Shown: in pieces, positions 54,200 to 62,748 of the stretch | Layout of the letters: each line of letters opens with the position of its first letter | Position numbering within the stretch: position 1 is the stretch's first letter | DNA from: Sulfurospirillum sp. UBA4058 | Lineage (GTDB): Bacteria > Campylobacterota > Campylobacteria > Campylobacterales > Sulfurospirillaceae | NCBI GenBank assembly: GCA_002382085.1 | Contig: DFZK01000015.1 | Location: forward strand, 124,001 to 188,000 | DNA: 64,000 nucleotides | Direction: 5' to 3' | The notes under the pieces: model-generated | Told to the model about the DNA's origin: nothing | Seen by the model: only the letters and a program-made list of their open reading frames with translations | Databases searched by the model: none | Translations under genes and position numbers: made by a program

Positions 54200-55576
54200 A
54201 TGATTAAACCTAAAACCATCAGCACCAAAATGAAGCTTGCCGGAGGGCTGCTTTCGTTCGTTATCATCGCCATTATCTCTTTAACCGTGATGATGAACCA
54301 GATGAGCAAAAAAGACTCTTACATCATCAATATCGCCGGAAAACAGCGAATGCTTTCGCAAAAAATGAGCAAAGAAGTTTTCTTTATCGTGCATCGCCAA
54401 GGTAACGATTTTCGTGAACTCAACACCGCGGTCGGGCTTTTTGAAAACAGTCTGAACGATCTGCTTTACGGCAACGACGCCAAGGGCATTTACGCGCCTC
54501 AGAACGAAAAAATCCAAGCCAAACTCGAAGAGGTGATGGAGTATTGGAAGCCTTTTAAGCAAGAGGTCGAAGCCTTGAAAAACGGTATCGAGTCGATTCG
54601 TTTGGATACCGAAGTGCTCACGCCGCGCATCGAAAAACTTTTATTTCTCTCCGATGCGGTCGTACAACGTATGGTCAGCGCAAATTTGAGTAACGTCCAT
54701 ATCGATCTTTCGGGTCGCCAACGTATGCTCTCTCAACGCATGGGGCTTTACGCCAACCGTTATTTGCGTATGGCAAACGCACAAGACTTGGTGATTTACG
54801 CCGATGCCAAAGCCTTGTACGATAAAACGATCAAAGGCTTTTTGAACGATCCCGCCGTGCAAAACGATCCGAAAGTCTACTCGATCGTCAAAGAGACGAA
54901 TGCGTATTGGGAAGAGTACGTCGTCTTTTTGGATCGCTTGATCGAAAAAGAGACGCAGATCAACCGACACCTTGCGTATATCTATGAAAAAAATATTCAA
55001 CTTTTAAACGCGATGGACGAGGCGGTATGGCTCTATACCGACCATAGCGAACATAAAAACGATCTTTTCTTAAAATTTCAATACATCGGTTTGCTGATCG
55101 GTCTGGTGATTATCCTCTACGCGTTCGTGATGACCAAAGAGGTCATCGAGCATCTAGAAGGGTTTGTGCAAAAAGCCAAAGAGTTGGCGCAAGGCGACGT
55201 TAACGTCGTCACGAAACACCATCTCAACCTCTCTTCCAACAGCGAAGACGAACTTCAAGAAGCTTCCACGCACATCTCCCAATTCGTGCAAAAAGTCAAC
55301 CTCGCGATGCAAGAGAGCGAAGACGCGCTCAAAAAAGCGGAAAATGCCATTTCCCAATTGCAACAAATCGCTGAAGAAGTCGAAGATGCTATCGAAGATA
55401 TGGGCATTGATGAAACGGCAAAAAAACAGTTCGACAAAAACGTCAATGCCACCGAAGATATCGCGATACAGTCGGCTGAAAATCTGATTCACGTCAATAA
55501 AATGCTTCAAAAACTCAAAAAAAGTTTAAACGGTATGGTTGAGAGTGCACAGACCAATGAGAAGAAAGAAGCGTAA
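54200..55576 (+). CDS. PilJ-type nitrate/nitrite-like membrane sensor without output domain
   Basis: 458 residues: TM1 (about 15-34), periplasmic region with two P-box-like motifs, IINIAGKQRMLSQKM (about 42) and IDLSGRQRMLSQRM (about 175), TM2 (about 292-312), then a HAMP-like and coiled-coil cytoplasmic tail. The P-box Arg binds nitrate or nitrite in NarX-type sensors; here both copies keep GxxRMxS. No kinase, GGDEF or chemoreceptor tip is present. Coupled to the second Crp gene, so signalling to that regulator or a separate partner is possible. Confidence 0.8.
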   Translation: MIKPKTISTKMKLAGGLLSFVIIAIISLTVMMNQMSKKDSYIINIAGKQRMLSQKMSKEVFFIVHRQGNDFRELNTAVGLFENSLNDLLYGNDAKGIYAPQNEKIQAKLEEVMEYWKPFKQEVEALKNGIESIRLDTEVLTPRIEKLLFLSDAVVQRMVSANLSNVHIDLSGRQRMLSQRMGLYANRYLRMANAQDLVIYADAKALYDKTIKGFLNDPAVQNDPKVYSIVKETNAYWEEYVVFLDRLIEKETQINRHLAYIYEKNIQLLNAMDEAVWLYTDHSEHKNDLFLKFQYIGLLIGLVIILYAFVMTKEVIEHLEGFVQKAKELAQGDVNVVTKHHLNLSSNSEDELQEASTHISQFVQKVNLAMQESEDALKKAENAISQLQQIAEEVEDAIEDMGIDETAKKQFDKNVNATEDIAIQSAENLIHVNKMLQKLKKSLNGMVESAQTNEKKEA

Positions 55577-55625
55577 CAATTTATTTAAATTCCTTATGAT
55601 GCCTTGAAAGAATCAAGAGGCGTCT

Positions 55626-55760
55626 ATGAAAAAGATTTATATGATTCATGGTTATTTTGCTTCCGTACACGACCATTGGTTTCCGTGGCTTCACGATAAA
55701 ATGAGCATTGTTCATGGTATCAATATAGAGATTCTTCCCATTCTTCGTGTAAAAGTTTGA
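55626..55760 (+). pseudogene. N-terminal remnant of an RBBP9/YdeN-like alpha/beta hydrolase
   Basis: The 44-residue frame starts MKKIYMIHGYFASVHDHWFP and continues with WLHDKMSIVHGINIEILPI before a stop. HGY...DHWFPWL is the hallmark opening of small serine hydrolases of this family (~180 residues), but the catalytic Ser, Asp and His are gone. AAGAGG precedes the ATG. The frame runs 41 bp into the 3' end of the opposing lysE-like gene, so a deletion or insertion junction is probable near 55.72-55.76 kb. Confidence 0.65.
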
Positions 55761-56364
55761 TACCCAGCATTAAAAAGAGTGCGCCGATACTTCTGTTAAA
55801 CCAACGCGTGAAGGTATGATGCGTTTGTAATTTTGAAATCAATGCCATAGCCATCCACGCAACGATGATATTCCAGATAGTGCCATTGATGTCAAAGATA
55901 ACGCCTAAAAAGAGCATGCTGAGTGCTTTATTTGCAGCGGCGGTATCGACAAACTGAGGTAAAAAAGCGAGGAAAAAAAGTGCTACTTTCGGGTTTAAAA
56001 CATTGGTCAAAAACCCTTGCCAAAAAATAGCTTTGAGTGTTTGACGGGCAGTTTTTGTTTTTACATGTAAAGGGGTTTGCGTCGAGCGAAGTATCGACAT
56101 ACCGATGTAAATCAAATAACATGCACCAATGCTTTTAATGATACTAAATGCCATTGCCGAGGTTGCAAGCAGAGCTGAAAGCCCAATCGTTGTTGCGAAG
56201 ATATGCACCAAACAGCCGGCTCCAATACCAAGTGCCGCAAAAAATCCCGCGCGAAAGCCTTGTGTACTTGACTTCCCAACAATATAAAGCGTATCAACGC
56301 CCGGTGTGATGTTTAAAAGCAAACCTGAAAGTATAAAAAGCCAAAGATCGTGTGTTCCTAACAT
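55720..56364 (-). CDS. LysE/RhtB-family amino-acid exporter
   Basis: 214 residues, six hydrophobic segments, and the family N terminus LLLNITPGVDTLYIVGKSSTQG. Substrate (homoserine, threonine, leucine or other) cannot be read. ATG at 56364 has AAAAGGAG at good distance. It carries an exact TTACATGTAA copy (56061). 12 bp after lrgB, so possibly one transcript. Confidence 0.88.
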   Translation of the reverse strand: MLGTHDLWLFILSGLLLNITPGVDTLYIVGKSSTQGFRAGFFAALGIGAGCLVHIFATTIGLSALLATSAMAFSIIKSIGACYLIYIGMSILRSTQTPLHVKTKTARQTLKAIFWQGFLTNVLNPKVALFFLAFLPQFVDTAAANKALSMLFLGVIFDINGTIWNIIVAWMAMALISKLQTHHTFTRWFNRSIGALFLMLGIKLLHEEWEESLY

Positions 56365-56376
56365 AATCACTCCTTT

Positions 56377-57087
56377 TTATAAAAGTCCCATCACGATGGG
56401 TAAGAAAACAGCGATAAAAACGCCCACGAGTCCCATCGCTAAAGCGGAAAAGGCGGCGGCGTTTTCGCTGATTTCAAAAGCTCTAGCCGTTCCTACGGCA
56501 TGCGAGATAAGTCCAAGCGCAAACCCTTTGGCGGCATCGTGTTTGATCTTTAAGAGCTTAAACACAGACGTGCCCAAAAGTGCTCCCAAAAGTCCCGTGA
56601 TGACGACAAACCCGATAGCTAAGGAAGCATTCGCCCCGATGTCGTGCGCGGTGATGAGCGTAATGGGCGCGGTGACGGACTTGGTGGTCATCGAGAGCAT
56701 CGTAATTTTGGAAGCACCCAAAAGCCATAAAATACCCACAGCACTTAAAATAGTAAAAATTCCACCGGCAAAAAGCGTGATGAAAATAGGCAAAAGGTAC
56801 GCATGAATCAGTTTGAGATTTTTATACAACGGAAGTGCTAATGCAACCGTCGCAGGTCCTAGAAAAAAGTGCAAAATGCTGACCGATTCAAAATACTGCT
56901 TATAGGGAATGTGCGCGATGATCAGAATGGGAAGCATAATGACGTATGCGATCACAATAGGCTGTAATAACGCGTGTTTACCCGTTTTTTCGTAAATCAA
57001 AATCCCCACTTTATACGCACTCATCGTGATGATAATCCACGTTAAAGGCGTACTCGTGATATACGTCATGAGCGCATCGACATTCAT
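56377..57087 (-). CDS. lrgB: LrgB-family membrane protein
   Basis: 236 residues with about seven membrane segments; the TTKSVTAPITL and GLISHAVGTARA motifs identify LrgB/CidB. LrgAB has been linked to holin-like control of autolysis in Staphylococcus and to pyruvate or glycolate transport in other organisms; given lactate metabolism here, a transport role is plausible but unproven. Overlaps lrgA by 4 bp. Confidence 0.9.
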   Translation of the reverse strand: MNVDALMTYITSTPLTWIIITMSAYKVGILIYEKTGKHALLQPIVIAYVIMLPILIIAHIPYKQYFESVSILHFFLGPATVALALPLYKNLKLIHAYLLPIFITLFAGGIFTILSAVGILWLLGASKITMLSMTTKSVTAPITLITAHDIGANASLAIGFVVITGLLGALLGTSVFKLLKIKHDAAKGFALGLISHAVGTARAFEISENAAAFSALAMGLVGVFIAVFLPIVMGLL

Positions 57088-57431
57088 CGCTCTTCCTTTT
57101 TTGAAATTAACATATCCATCAGTTTCACGCTAAAAGCGAGCGATAAAAACGTGCCTACAATCAAGGAAGCCAGAATGGCAAACAGTTCGTTTGAAATCGT
57201 CTCAACCTGTGTGATGATGCCCGCCGCGGCTGGAATAATAAACAACGGCAAATAGCGCAACAGCCAAAATACGGCATTGTCAAGCGCGTGAAAGCTTCCC
57301 TTGCGGATGACTAAAAAAAGTAAAAGTAAAACCATACCGATGATAGGGCCTGGGATTTTAAGCTCAAAAAGTTTGCTGATGCACTCTCCCGTGAATTGGA
57401 AGAGCAAAAGGGTCAAGATACCGTGTAACAT
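57084..57431 (-). CDS. lrgA: LrgA/CidA-family membrane protein
   Basis: 115 residues, four membrane helices with the family stretch ELKIPGPIIGMVLLLLFL. ATG at 57431 follows TAGGAA; the frame extends to 57470 without a better start. Forms the LrgAB pair with the next gene. Confidence 0.88.
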   Translation of the reverse strand: MLHGILTLLLFQFTGECISKLFELKIPGPIIGMVLLLLFLVIRKGSFHALDNAVFWLLRYLPLFIIPAAAGIITQVETISNELFAILASLIVGTFLSLAFSVKLMDMLISKKEER

Positions 57432-57473
57432 GGCGTTCCTAAAGGGTGGTATGAAAAGATGATTATACAAAAT

Positions 57474-58793
57474 TTAGTCCCGATGTGCTTGATAGCGTTT
57501 GATGAAACGCTTCGGAGAGACGCCTAGCCAAAATAAAAAGCTTAAAACGCGGTTGCGAAGCGTCGTGTACACAAAGCCTTCTTGATGCCATCTTCGCGAA
57601 GAGGTCAACACCGTTTCGCTTCGTATGACGATCGGTACATGTTGCCTTTTGAGGCGTCGCATGATTTCCACGTCTTCCATCAACGCAATGTCTGCAAAAC
57701 CGCCTTGTCCGCGTAGAAACGGCGTCGAAAAAAAGAGGGCTTGGTCGCCGTAGGGAACGCGTGTCAGCTTTGCGCGGAGATTGGCGGCGTTTTCGATAAA
57801 ACGAAACCACGGATGCGCATCGTCGATCGCCAATGAAAACGCTCCCGCGTAAACGACATGTAAGGTTTCTTCGACCAAACGATCCCAAGCGTCGGGAAGC
57901 AGCGTGTCCGCGTGTAAAAACAGCACGATTTTTCCTTGTGCCATTAAAAGCCCTTCGTTCATCTGCGCGGCACGCCCTTGTCGGCTAAGTCCGATGCGAA
58001 CGTTTTCCAATGCCACGGCATCGACGGTGGTTCTCTCATCGGTGTCGACGACGATGATTTCGACGGAAGCCGTTTGCGCTCGTTGACGCGTCTGTTCGAT
58101 AATTTCTCGTATCCGTTCGTTTTCGCGATAAACGGGTAAAACGACGCTGATGCGCGGAAGCGTTTTTAAGAGCGTTTGCGCGTAGGTATGAAGCGCGGAG
58201 GAGGCTTGAAAGGCAAGGACTCTAAGATCGTCTAGCGTATCGAGGTCTTGAAGCATTTTACCTTGGGCGACCCTAAGCCAAGAAAGCGCATGAAGCGTTT
58301 TTTCAAAAACGTCGTTTCGCGAATAGACGATCTTGCTAAACGCCTTGGGGGTGAAGGTCGTCGCATGAAAGCCGATGAGGTAGTAGCCGCCGTCATACGT
58401 CGGAGAGAGGATCGCATCGTGCGTATCGAGCGCATCAAAGGCATCGCGTAAAAGCGGTGCATCGACTTCGGGAATATCCGCTCCGACCAAAACGACGCGC
58501 TCGTAGCCTTCGGCAAAGCAGTGCTCAAAAGCATGGCACATACGTGCTCCCAAGTAGTCGCCTTCTTGAAAAAAGAGTTTAAACGTACCTGAAAACGGCG
58601 GCGTTTCTCGTTGCGCGTCGCTATACGCGATGAAGCATTCGAGGGTTGGGTCGATGGGCAGTGCTAAAAGCCGTTCGCACAAAAGCGTGTAGCATCGAGT
58701 CGCCGCCGGATCTCCGATGCTTTTGGCAAGGCGTGTTTTGACTTCGCCTTCTTTCGGGGCTTTGAGAAAATAAATTAGCGCGTTTTTGGGCAT
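57474..58793 (-). CDS. Fused double glycosyltransferase (TIGR04282-like plus TIGR04283-like)
   Basis: 439 residues in two parts. Residues 1-~205 resemble the TIGR04282 nucleotidyl/glycosyl transferase-like family (IYFLKAPKEGEVKTRLAK, LVGADIPEV, SPTYDGGYYLIG). Residues ~213-439 are a GT2 family domain of the TIGR04283 type (RISVVLPVYRENERI, IVVDTDERT, GRAAQMNEGL, FLHADTLLP, GDQALFFS, MEDVEIMRRLK). These two families are usually encoded side by side; here they are one chain. Databases label both as arsenosugar-associated, with weak biochemical support. Starts inside the 3' end of the kinase gene. Confidence 0.82.
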   Translation of the reverse strand: MPKNALIYFLKAPKEGEVKTRLAKSIGDPAATRCYTLLCERLLALPIDPTLECFIAYSDAQRETPPFSGTFKLFFQEGDYLGARMCHAFEHCFAEGYERVVLVGADIPEVDAPLLRDAFDALDTHDAILSPTYDGGYYLIGFHATTFTPKAFSKIVYSRNDVFEKTLHALSWLRVAQGKMLQDLDTLDDLRVLAFQASSALHTYAQTLLKTLPRISVVLPVYRENERIREIIEQTRQRAQTASVEIIVVDTDERTTVDAVALENVRIGLSRQGRAAQMNEGLLMAQGKIVLFLHADTLLPDAWDRLVEETLHVVYAGAFSLAIDDAHPWFRFIENAANLRAKLTRVPYGDQALFFSTPFLRGQGGFADIALMEDVEIMRRLKRQHVPIVIRSETVLTSSRRWHQEGFVYTTLRNRVLSFLFWLGVSPKRFIKRYQAHRD

Positions 58794-59857
58794 AAACGAC
58801 GCTCCAAGAGTGTGAAAAAGTCGTCAAGCGATTCTACATGTAAACAGGTTTCGACCGCATCGATCGCCAAGGCTTCGCTTAGAGCATAAGCCTTGGCTTT
58901 TTGCGATGCATTCGGTAACGCTTCGAGCGGCTTGGCTTTAGCGGGAACGAGCAAACGACGGTACAACTCCGCACCGCAAAAGCCGATACTTTCGCGCAAT
59001 AACGTTAACGCAACGGCGGTGTGCGTACGCGCCTCAAACCCGCGAAACAAAGCGCGAATGCGTTCTTCGTAATGCAATGCTTGATCGCTGAAGTATGCAT
59101 GAATTTCGTCAAAGAGAATATGCGCGATCAAAACGCCCGCATCAAAACCCAAAGGACCGAAAAAGGCAAATTCCGCATCGATGATTTTGAGATCGTCACC
59201 GTTTGTCATAACCGAGCCCGTATGCAAGTCACCGTGTAAAAGGTGCTCTTTGGCATCTAAAAAACGCGTGCTAAGCCAAGCGATCGTTGCATCGAAACGC
59301 TTGCTTTTAGGCGAGGGCGTAAAGTAAGGAACGCTCACGAGGGCGGGATGGTCAGGAATGTGGGGAAAGCGGAAGATATACTCCTCGCTGATACGCTTCA
59401 ATGCCGCATTTTCGTAATAGCCTTCAAAAGGATGCGGCGGCGTATTTAAAAAGAGTAGGGCTAAAAAATCGCCGAGTTTTTCGTAAATGTGAAGCGGCAC
59501 GTCGTGACGGTTTTGCATCAAACGAAAATCCCTCAAATCCTCCATGGCAAAGCAAAAACGCTCCTCATCGCAAAGGTAAATACGCGGTACGTACGAAGGC
59601 GCGATACGCTCAAAATAGCGCATCGTGCGCATCTCCGCACAAATACGCTCTTGCGGCAATGCAAACGCTTCTCCGAGCATCCGCAAATAAGGCGGTGCAT
59701 GCTTGATAATCAGCGAATGCCCTGACGTGCTTTTCACGCGAAAGATAAAATTTAAATTACCTCCGCCGATTTCGCAAACGTCGTAATGTTCGTGCTTTAA
59801 AACGTCTTGTAAAACACTTTGCAGAGCAACATAACGCGCAATATCTTCCACTTTCAT
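58775..59857 (-). CDS. mtnK: S-methyl-5-thioribose kinase-like protein
   Basis: 360-residue APH-fold kinase. The nucleotide loop GGNLNFIFRV, catalytic LLHGDLHTGSVM and metal site IDAEFAFFGPLGFDAG match MtnK closely (usual length ~400). MtnK phosphorylates methylthioribose in methionine salvage. Neither mtnA nor other salvage genes are in the window; the neighbour is a sugar transferase, so a related thiosugar substrate is possible. ATG at 59857 preferred over a GTG at 59869 that abuts the ribosome site. Confidence 0.75.
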   Translation of the reverse strand: MKVEDIARYVALQSVLQDVLKHEHYDVCEIGGGNLNFIFRVKSTSGHSLIIKHAPPYLRMLGEAFALPQERICAEMRTMRYFERIAPSYVPRIYLCDEERFCFAMEDLRDFRLMQNRHDVPLHIYEKLGDFLALLFLNTPPHPFEGYYENAALKRISEEYIFRFPHIPDHPALVSVPYFTPSPKSKRFDATIAWLSTRFLDAKEHLLHGDLHTGSVMTNGDDLKIIDAEFAFFGPLGFDAGVLIAHILFDEIHAYFSDQALHYEERIRALFRGFEARTHTAVALTLLRESIGFCGAELYRRLLVPAKAKPLEALPNASQKAKAYALSEALAIDAVETCLHVESLDDFFTLLERRLCPKTR

Positions 59858-59888
59858 ACGAAATAACACTCCTTTAAAACGACGATAC

Positions 59889-59925
59889 GGTTTAGATCAG
59901 TCAACAAACGTTGACCGATTTAACC
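59889..59925. promoter_or_regulatory. Long inverted repeat upstream of the methylthioribose kinase gene
   Basis: The perfect core GTCAAC-AAAC-GTTGAC (59900-59915) extends outward as GGTTTAGATCA...CGATTTAACC with small mismatches, 37 bp overall. It lies 32 bp before the kinase start and about 155 bp before the rhodanese gene, in the 222-bp divergent gap. No U-run follows, so an operator for a dimeric regulator is more likely than a terminator. Confidence 0.55.
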
Positions 59926-60025
59926 TCATTGTAAGTTACAAAAGTTTATCATTGTACCACATCATGTAACGGCTTAAGGCTTAAGCGTACATCAAAAAAG
60001 ACATGACCTCCTTTGTGCTCTCTTT

Positions 60026-60034
60026 TGTTATACT
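60026..60034 (+). promoter_or_regulatory. Extended -10 element for the rhodanese operon
   Basis: CTCTCTTTTGTTATACT, 46 bp before the ATG at 60080, has the T-rich run and TGnTATACT arrangement of Campylobacterota promoters. The same TGTTATACT occurs before nrfI. Confidence 0.45.
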
Positions 60035-60079
60035 TCCCTCTTTAGGTACGTTACATGTCATTTCCCAAAGGAGCAATCC

Positions 60080-60520
60080 ATGAAAATACTTGCGATAAGT
60101 GCGGTGGTTCTGACGGCTTTGTTGACGCTCGGTTGCGGCGGTAAAGTCAAAGAAAATGCTAAATACAACTACATTACCGCCGACGAAACGGCAAAGTTGA
60201 TGCGTGAGGACGCCTCCAAACTCGTGTTGGTCGATATTCAAGAAAAACCCGATTTTGAAGAGGAGCATCTTAAAGGTGCTATCTCAACCTATGCGTATCC
60301 GGTGAAAACCGATGCGGAAAAAGCGCGGTTAGCGGAGCTTTTACCGAACATTAAACCCGATCAAAAAGTGGTTATCGTCTGCCCGAGAGGCGGCGGAGGA
60401 GCCGATAGAGCGTACGATTTTTACCTTGAAAAAGGGCTCAAAAAAGAGCAACTCTTTACGCTAAAAGGCGGTCAATACGAATGGCCGAGAGATAAAATCA
60501 AAGACGTGTTAGATAAATAG
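60080..60520 (+). CDS. Rhodanese-domain lipoprotein, first of a tandem pair
   Basis: 146 residues: lipoprotein signal (VVLTALLTLGC) and one rhodanese domain (about 38-145) with LVDIQEKPDFEEEHLKGA and the active-site Cys in VIVCPRGGGGADRAY. Periplasmic single-domain rhodaneses carry sulfane sulfur; Wolinella Sud is a known polysulfide carrier, though I only infer a similar role. Strong AAAGGAG site. 15 bp before its paralogue. Confidence 0.85.
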   Translation: MKILAISAVVLTALLTLGCGGKVKENAKYNYITADETAKLMREDASKLVLVDIQEKPDFEEEHLKGAISTYAYPVKTDAEKARLAELLPNIKPDQKVVIVCPRGGGGADRAYDFYLEKGLKKEQLFTLKGGQYEWPRDKIKDVLDK

Positions 60521-60535
60521 TTCAAAGGAAACGGA

Positions 60536-60973
60536 ATGAAAATGACGAAAGTATTAGGCGCATTGGCGATAGCGGCACTTTTTAAAGGTGCATTGATGGC
60601 GGGAATTTTTAGCAGTTACAACTATATCACGGCCGACGAGACGGCGGAATTGATCCGAAAAGATCCTTCTAAAGTCGTCATCGTAGATATTCAAGAAAAA
60701 CCGGGCTTTGCGAAAGAACATTTAAAAGGAGCACACGAAACCTATGCGTATCCGGTCAAAACCGATGCGGAAAAAGCGCGTTTGGCAGAGTTGCTTCCCG
60801 ATATTAAGCCCGATCAAAAGGTGGTCATCGTTTGCCCAAGAGGTGCGGGCGGTGCGGATAGAACGTATGATTATTACTTGGAAAAAGGGCTCAAAAAAGA
60901 GCAACTTTTTACCCTTAAAAACGGTCAAGAGGGTTGGCCGAGAGAAAAAATTAGCGACGTGTTAGAAAAATAA
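60536..60973 (+). CDS. Rhodanese-domain periplasmic protein, second of a tandem pair
   Basis: 145 residues, very similar to the preceding protein across the whole rhodanese domain (KTDAEKARLAELLP, VIVCPRGAGGADRTY), so a recent duplication. It differs in its N terminus: a cleavable-looking signal (LGALAIAALFKGALMAG) without lipobox Cys, so one copy should be membrane-tethered and the other soluble. The stop overlaps the VTT gene start by one base. Confidence 0.85.
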   Translation: MKMTKVLGALAIAALFKGALMAGIFSSYNYITADETAELIRKDPSKVVIVDIQEKPGFAKEHLKGAHETYAYPVKTDAEKARLAELLPDIKPDQKVVIVCPRGAGGADRTYDYYLEKGLKKEQLFTLKNGQEGWPREKISDVLEK

Positions 60974-61644
60974 TGACGCGAACGCAAAAACGGGCGGTAC
61001 TGCTTTTAGGCGGTATCGTTCTCATTGTCCTTGTCACGCTTCCAAGCTCTCGTGCGCTGTTTTTAGGCTGGATAGAGCTCTTTCAAGGGCTCGATTTGGA
61101 AGTGATTAAGGCGTATATTTTATCGTTTGGGGTTTGGGCTCCGTTGATTTCGTTTGCGCTGATGGTGTTTCAATCGCTCATGGCTCCTTTACCCGCGTTT
61201 CTTATTACCTTTGCCAATGCGGCGTTGTTCGGTTGGCTTTGGGGTGCGGCACTCTCATGGACGAGTGCGATGGCGGGTGCTTTTTTGTGCTTTTACATCG
61301 CTCGATTTTTAGGGCGCGACGTCGTTGAAAAATTGACCTCGAAAATGGCATTGGAAAGCGTGGACGCGTTTTTTGAAAAGCACGGCGTATATGCGATTTT
61401 GATTGCACGATTGCTTCCGTTTATCTCTTTTGACGTGGTTAGCTACGCCGCGGGGCTGACGTCGATGCGACTCGGCTCGTTTGTGATCGCGACGGGTATC
61501 GGGCAGTTACCGGCGACGCTGGCGTATTCGTATGCCGGAGAGATGTTAACAGGCGGGGCGAAAACGTTCGTGTACGGCTTGTTGATTCTTTTTTCCGTGA
61601 CGATTTTGGTCTATCTTATCAAACGGGTTTATCGTGGACGCTAA
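60973..61644 (+). CDS. VTT/TVP38-family membrane protein, copy 1
   Basis: 223 residues, about five membrane segments, with the VTT core FANAALFGWLWGAALSWTSAMAGAFLCFYIARFLGR and RLLPFISFDVVSYAAGLTSMR. Related DedA/VTT proteins act as lipid scramblases or undecaprenyl phosphate flippases; substrate here unknown. Overlaps the next gene by 11 bp. Confidence 0.85.
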   Translation: MTRTQKRAVLLLGGIVLIVLVTLPSSRALFLGWIELFQGLDLEVIKAYILSFGVWAPLISFALMVFQSLMAPLPAFLITFANAALFGWLWGAALSWTSAMAGAFLCFYIARFLGRDVVEKLTSKMALESVDAFFEKHGVYAILIARLLPFISFDVVSYAAGLTSMRLGSFVIATGIGQLPATLAYSYAGEMLTGGAKTFVYGLLILFSVTILVYLIKRVYRGR

Positions 61645-62725
61645 AATCGCACAGTATTTAGAAGCGTGTTTGGACTGTAAGGCGTGTATGAAAGGATGCC
61701 CGATCCTCTACGCACACACCGATTCTCCTAAAAACTTACTGCTTCGTTTTACGCACGAAAAACCGAGCTCCGCTACGGCATTTTCGTGTGCGACGTGCGG
61801 TTTGTGTGCGCACGTATGCCCGAAAGAGATTGATTTCGGGGCACTCTTTCAAGGCACGAAAGAGCATTACGCCGCCGATCAAAAGGTTTTGAAAAAATAC
61901 GGTTACGGTGCGGTTATGTTTCACCAAAAACAGAGTTTTTCAAAGCGTTTTTCAACGCTCAAACACTTCACGACGGGTGCGTTTACGCATATGGCGTTTA
62001 TGCCCGGATGCGCGCTTTCTTCGTACTCGCCTTCGCTGATTTATACGGTATTCGATTATTTGCGTTCGCGCTTGCCCGGCATCGGGATTATTCAGCAGTG
62101 TTGCGGTACGCCTACGCGTATGATGGGCGATACGGAACAGTTTCAAACGTACCGATCGCGCTTGGAAGCCGACCTTGCCGAGATGGGAGCAACGACGGTC
62201 GTTACGGCGTGCGAAAATTGCTATATGAGCATTAAAAACCATTCGCCGCATATCACGATCGTGTCGCTTTACTCGCTTTTAAACGAGATCGGCGTCCCAA
62301 AAAACGCGATCGATCGTTACCGTTCTTACGATACGGTCGCTCTGCACGATCCTTGTCCCACGCGGTATGAACACGCTTTACACGAGGACGTGAGGGCGTT
62401 GATGCATACGATCGGGCTTTCGTTTGAAGAGTTTAAATTTAACCGCGATAAAACGCAATGTTGCGGGAGCGGCGGTATGATGGAACTCAGTGCGCCGAAT
62501 CTTGCCAAAGCGCAGATGCAAAGCAGGGCGGGGCAAACGAAATGCGAAAGCATCGTGAGCTATTGCCAAAGTTGTGCCGAGTCGATGAGCAAAGGCGGCA
62601 AAAACGGGCTTCATTTGTTGGACTTCATTTTTATGCCGCATCGCCTCACGCGTCAAGCCAAACAAGGCGTTTTGAAAAAATGGTACAACCGTTACCGTTC
62701 GCGTCGTATGATCGAACGCTTGTAA
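61634..62725 (+). CDS. Iron-sulfur oxidoreductase with CCG domains (GlpC/HdrD-like)
   Basis: 363 residues: two [4Fe-4S] ferredoxin motifs (CLDCKACMKGCP near 13 and CATCGLCAHVCP near 52), then two cysteine-rich CCG domains (QCCGTPTRMMGD with CENCY; HDPCPTRYE with QCCGSGGMMEL and CQSCAESM). Such proteins pass electrons between quinones or thiol/disulfide partners and flavoproteins. GTG start. Between two VTT membrane proteins and beside a radical SAM gene it may supply electrons or handle a thiol/disulfide step. Confidence 0.85.
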   Translation: MDAKIAQYLEACLDCKACMKGCPILYAHTDSPKNLLLRFTHEKPSSATAFSCATCGLCAHVCPKEIDFGALFQGTKEHYAADQKVLKKYGYGAVMFHQKQSFSKRFSTLKHFTTGAFTHMAFMPGCALSSYSPSLIYTVFDYLRSRLPGIGIIQQCCGTPTRMMGDTEQFQTYRSRLEADLAEMGATTVVTACENCYMSIKNHSPHITIVSLYSLLNEIGVPKNAIDRYRSYDTVALHDPCPTRYEHALHEDVRALMHTIGLSFEEFKFNRDKTQCCGSGGMMELSAPNLAKAQMQSRAGQTKCESIVSYCQSCAESMSKGGKNGLHLLDFIFMPHRLTRQAKQGVLKKWYNRYRSRRMIERL

Positions 62726-62748
62726 GCACGGCATGAAAAGGATTTTTC

